This document shows, piece after piece, positions 62,023 through 64,000 of a DNA stretch of 64,000 bases. Position numbers and translations under genes: made by a program. The notes under the pieces were generated by a model that saw only the letters and a program-made list of their open reading frames with translations, was not told the origin of the DNA and made no database searches. The first letter of the stretch is position 1; the number at the start of each line of letters is the position of its first letter. Source of the DNA: Clostridiales bacterium (GTDB lineage Bacteria; Bacillota; Clostridia; Christensenellales; CAG-138); assembly GCA_004558525.1 (NCBI GenBank), contig SFCQ01000001.1:1-64000 (forward strand), read 5' to 3'.

Positions 62023-62224
62023 CAGCCTGTCGATAAACCATGGGGGTTGTTAAGGGGCGGCTGCCCCTTAAGCTTTATTCCGGCTCTGACGGCATGCATG
62101 TCAGAACGGATGAAAACCTTTAGGTTTTCGTACCTTGCGGGTTTTGCCGCCCGGGAGCGTGAGCGAGAGGCAAAACCCGTGAAAACTCGAAAAAGTGGCG
62201 CTCAGCCACTTTTTTGACATTCTC
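62023..62224 (+). repeat. Composite intergenic terminator repeat, copy G (longest form)
   Basis: The 202-bp element begins CAGCCTGTCGATAAACC and ends TTGACATTCTC. It holds five inverted repeats in series: TTAAGGGGC/GCCCCTTAA (62050-62071), TCTGAC/GTCAGA, GAAAACCT/AGGTTTTC (62112-62129), CGGGTTTTGCC/GGCAAAACCCG (62138-62148 with 62169-62179) and the terminator A5GTGGC/GCCACT6 (62190-62215). No coding frame is evident. It lies after a gene in that gene's direction, and between two identical 25-bp hairpins. Confidence 0.85.
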
Positions 62225-62252
62225 AGAGCGGTTCAAGGCGAGCCGCTCTTTT
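62225..62252 (+). terminator. 25-bp direct repeat, right copy, with T run
   Basis: The same AGAGCGG/CCGCTCT hairpin as at 61998 is followed here by TTTT, giving a usable intrinsic terminator for the pxp operon. Confidence 0.7.
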
Positions 62253-62271
62253 GATAATGGCGATAATGGCT

Positions 62272-63681
62272 TTACAGCTCTATTTTGCTCCATTTACCCT
62301 TATGGAAGCGGGCGTAGTTCAATACAAGCCTTGTACACTGGTCAACTATAAAGCCTATCCACGCGCCGTACACCCCAAGGCCGATGGGGTAGCACAGCAG
62401 GTAGGAAAGCCCCACCCTGAACGTGCCTATGCTCAAAAGGCTTGTGAGCGCAACATAGCGCGAATCGCCGGCCCCTCTCAGGCAGCCGGATATCACCACC
62501 TGAGACGTTTGTATCATGCACACAACGGCAACGAAGTAGCATAGCTTCATGCCAAGCGCTATAACGTGCGGATCGTTGCTAAAAAGGCCGTAAAGCTGCC
62601 GCCTGAATACTATCAGCAGCGCGGCGAGCGAGATGCCTATCAGCATGGAGCAGCGCTGGCCTATCTTGCCGTATATCGTGGACAGGTCGGGCCTTTTCAT
62701 GCCGAGCGATTGGCCGACAAGGCTGCTTGAGGCCACGCCAAGGCCATCGGCAAAGGAGAATATGAGTTGGCTCAGGCTCATGCTTATCTGATGCGTTGCA
62801 AACTGTATCGTGCCCAGCCTTGCGATTATGCTTGAAAAGGCGAAAAGTCCGGCCCTTAGGCTTATCTGCTCGGTAAACGCACCGCCGGCAACGCGGCATA
62901 CGCTTGAAAGCGTCTTTTTGTCAAAGCTCCATTTACCGCCGTCCACAAGATTTATGTCCCCCTTATGCGGATGGACCACGCTGTATAACGCCATCAGGAA
63001 AGCTACGAACGAGCCTATAGCCGTTGCTATAGCCGCGCCTACCACCTCGAGCCTTGGGAATATCCAACGCCCGTTTATAAGAAAGTAGTTGAATATTATG
63101 TTAACTATGTTCGCCGTAACGTTGGAGCGCATGCTGACCTTTGTGTTGCCGCAGCCTCTTTGCGCGGCGTTTATCGTCATGCCTATGCAGGCGAAGAACT
63201 GGCCGCTCATTATTATGCGGAAATATGTTGTGGAGTCGGCGATATATTCGTCCTGCGCACCGGCAAGGCGCATTATTGGCTCTGTCAAAAAGCAGGATAT
63301 TGCCACCATTATCAGCCCCAACAGCACGCTTATTATAAGCGACTGCTTAAGCGTTCTTGACGCGCCTATCATGTCGCCCTCGCCGCGCCTTCTTGCGACA
63401 ACGGCCGTGACGCCCATGTTGAGGGAAAGTATGCACGCCATCATCAGCATGCGCGGCTGACCCGTAACGCCGACGGCTGATATCGCCCTTGGGCCTAAGC
63501 TGCTGACCATCATGGTGTCCACGCTTGAAACAAGCGCCACAAGCACGCTTTCCACCGCGCTTGGCCACGCTATCGAAAGGCATCTTCCGTATGCCTGCTT
63601 AGCCGAAGGAAGCTCCCCCCGAATAAGGGAGGGAGCTACCATTTCCTTTGGTGAAAACAGTTTTTTTAACGGATTAGCCAT
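62272..63681 (-). CDS. MATE-family efflux transporter
   Basis: The 469-residue membrane protein has about twelve helices and MATE-type segments: AWPSAVESVLVALVSSVDTMMVSSLG, GVTGQPRMLMMACILSLNMGVTAVVARRRGEGD and the internal repeat GLGVASSSLVGQSLGMKRPDL. It exports cationic drugs or metabolites by Na+ or H+ exchange. The start lies 3 bp after the PotD-like stop, so it is probably expressed with that gene. Confidence 0.92.
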   Translation of the reverse strand: MANPLKKLFSPKEMVAPSLIRGELPSAKQAYGRCLSIAWPSAVESVLVALVSSVDTMMVSSLGPRAISAVGVTGQPRMLMMACILSLNMGVTAVVARRRGEGDMIGASRTLKQSLIISVLLGLIMVAISCFLTEPIMRLAGAQDEYIADSTTYFRIIMSGQFFACIGMTINAAQRGCGNTKVSMRSNVTANIVNIIFNYFLINGRWIFPRLEVVGAAIATAIGSFVAFLMALYSVVHPHKGDINLVDGGKWSFDKKTLSSVCRVAGGAFTEQISLRAGLFAFSSIIARLGTIQFATHQISMSLSQLIFSFADGLGVASSSLVGQSLGMKRPDLSTIYGKIGQRCSMLIGISLAALLIVFRRQLYGLFSNDPHVIALGMKLCYFVAVVCMIQTSQVVISGCLRGAGDSRYVALTSLLSIGTFRVGLSYLLCYPIGLGVYGAWIGFIVDQCTRLVLNYARFHKGKWSKIEL

Positions 63682-63684
63682 AGC

Positions 63685-64000
63685 TTATTTCATCTTTATC
63701 TTGCTCCAGGCTTCGTTGTACACGCTTACAAACTCGCCAAGGTCGTGGAAAACGGTGCAGCGGTCCAGCACCTCTTTGGGAGGGTTGTAGGTCTCGTTTT
63801 CGGTAAAGTATTCGTCCAGCCTGTCCATAGCGGCCTGGTTGGGGGTGGAGTAGTATATGAACTCCGTATTGCGGGCGGCTATTGCGCCGTCATTCAAAAA
63901 ATTGATGAAGGCATGCGCGGCTTCTGTGTTCTTGGCAGTCTTTGGTATAACTACGTTATCGAACCAAACGTTGCTCCCCTCCATGGGCACGGCGTAGGCA
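63685..64000 (-). CDS. Polyamine-type ABC transporter substrate-binding protein, C-terminal part (5' end outside window)
   Basis: The last 104 residues of a PotD-like protein are present: AYAVPMEGSNVWFDNVVIPKT, AHAFINFLNDGAIAARNTEFIYYSTPN and the C-terminal helices. PotD proteins bind spermidine or putrescine. The frame is open to the window edge at 64000. It precedes the MATE gene. Confidence 0.88.
   Translation of the reverse strand, partial: AYAVPMEGSNVWFDNVVIPKTAKNTEAAHAFINFLNDGAIAARNTEFIYYSTPNQAAMDRLDEYFTENETYNPPKEVLDRCTVFHDLGEFVSVYNEAWSKIKMK

Noticed and set aside
1..64000. CRISPR array
   Set aside because: No evenly spaced repeat-spacer pattern or cas gene was seen; the only repeats are the dispersed terminator modules.

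Overview
The window reads as chromosomal DNA of an anaerobic member of the Bacillota, most likely a clostridial lineage. Evidence: strong GGAGG-type ribosome sites, a Fe-S two-subunit serine dehydratase, a paired GlgC/GlgD, a two-component FeoA/FeoB, a free-standing Spo0A-C-like protein and very dense short-spaced operons. GC looks moderately high by eye, yet ATA (Ile) and AGG (Arg) are used heavily. The order or genus cannot be fixed from the sequence alone.

Layout. 1-215: last 43 codons of a serine recombinase, probably the edge of a mobile element. 216-3219 (minus): D-aminopeptidase DppA, a membrane-anchored alpha/beta hydrolase and alanine racemase. 3452-7374 (mostly plus): a lipoprotein, a 23-codon secretory remnant, acetamidase-type amidase, an AlkD-like DNA repair protein, then an XRE regulator divergent from a 70-residue Spo0A-C-like protein. 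7569-14079 (minus): Asp/Glu racemase, D-cysteine-desulfhydrase-type PLP enzyme, divergent diaminopimelate-decarboxylase-like enzyme, transglutaminase-fold protein, NlpC/P60 endopeptidase and a DmpA-type aminopeptidase. I read these as a peptidoglycan-peptide or D-amino-acid scavenging cluster. 14410-17917 (minus): an unknown TIM-barrel protein and a LysR regulator with a FecCD permease and its ATPase. 18083-20707 (plus): CoA-disulfide reductase with rhodanese domain, followed by a junction of two broken genes (a sulfite-reductase-like 5' piece joined to an M20 peptidase 3' piece). 20803-23493: a conserved hypothetical, tRNA-Leu(GAG), a metallo-beta-lactamase/VanY fusion lipoprotein and a 55-residue membrane peptide. 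23592-28399: a complete branched-chain amino acid ABC operon (liv).

28517-38227 (minus): a methyltransferase, GltX, GlnS, a ProX-type deacylase, both serine dehydratase subunits, a double-domain pseudouridine synthase, DapF and PepT. 38403-46957 (plus): threonine synthase, a BMP-type nucleoside ABC transporter, a DUF2461 protein and a phosphohexomutase. 47046-52725 (minus): glycogen operon glgB-glgC-glgD-glgA. 52871-54963: feoAB. 55108-57841: a band-7 protein and a secreted-type NlpC/P60 hydrolase with four peptidoglycan-binding repeats. 57868-61986: pxpABC (5-oxoprolinase) with a D-aminoacylase. 62272-64000 (minus): a MATE transporter and the C-terminal end of a PotD-type binding protein.

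Two themes join the genes. One is capture and breakdown of peptides, D-amino acids and cell-wall fragments. The other is a modular intergenic repeat ending in an intrinsic terminator, found seven times, always downstream of a gene and in the same orientation as that gene; the largest copy (62023-62224) is bracketed by a perfect 25-bp direct repeat.
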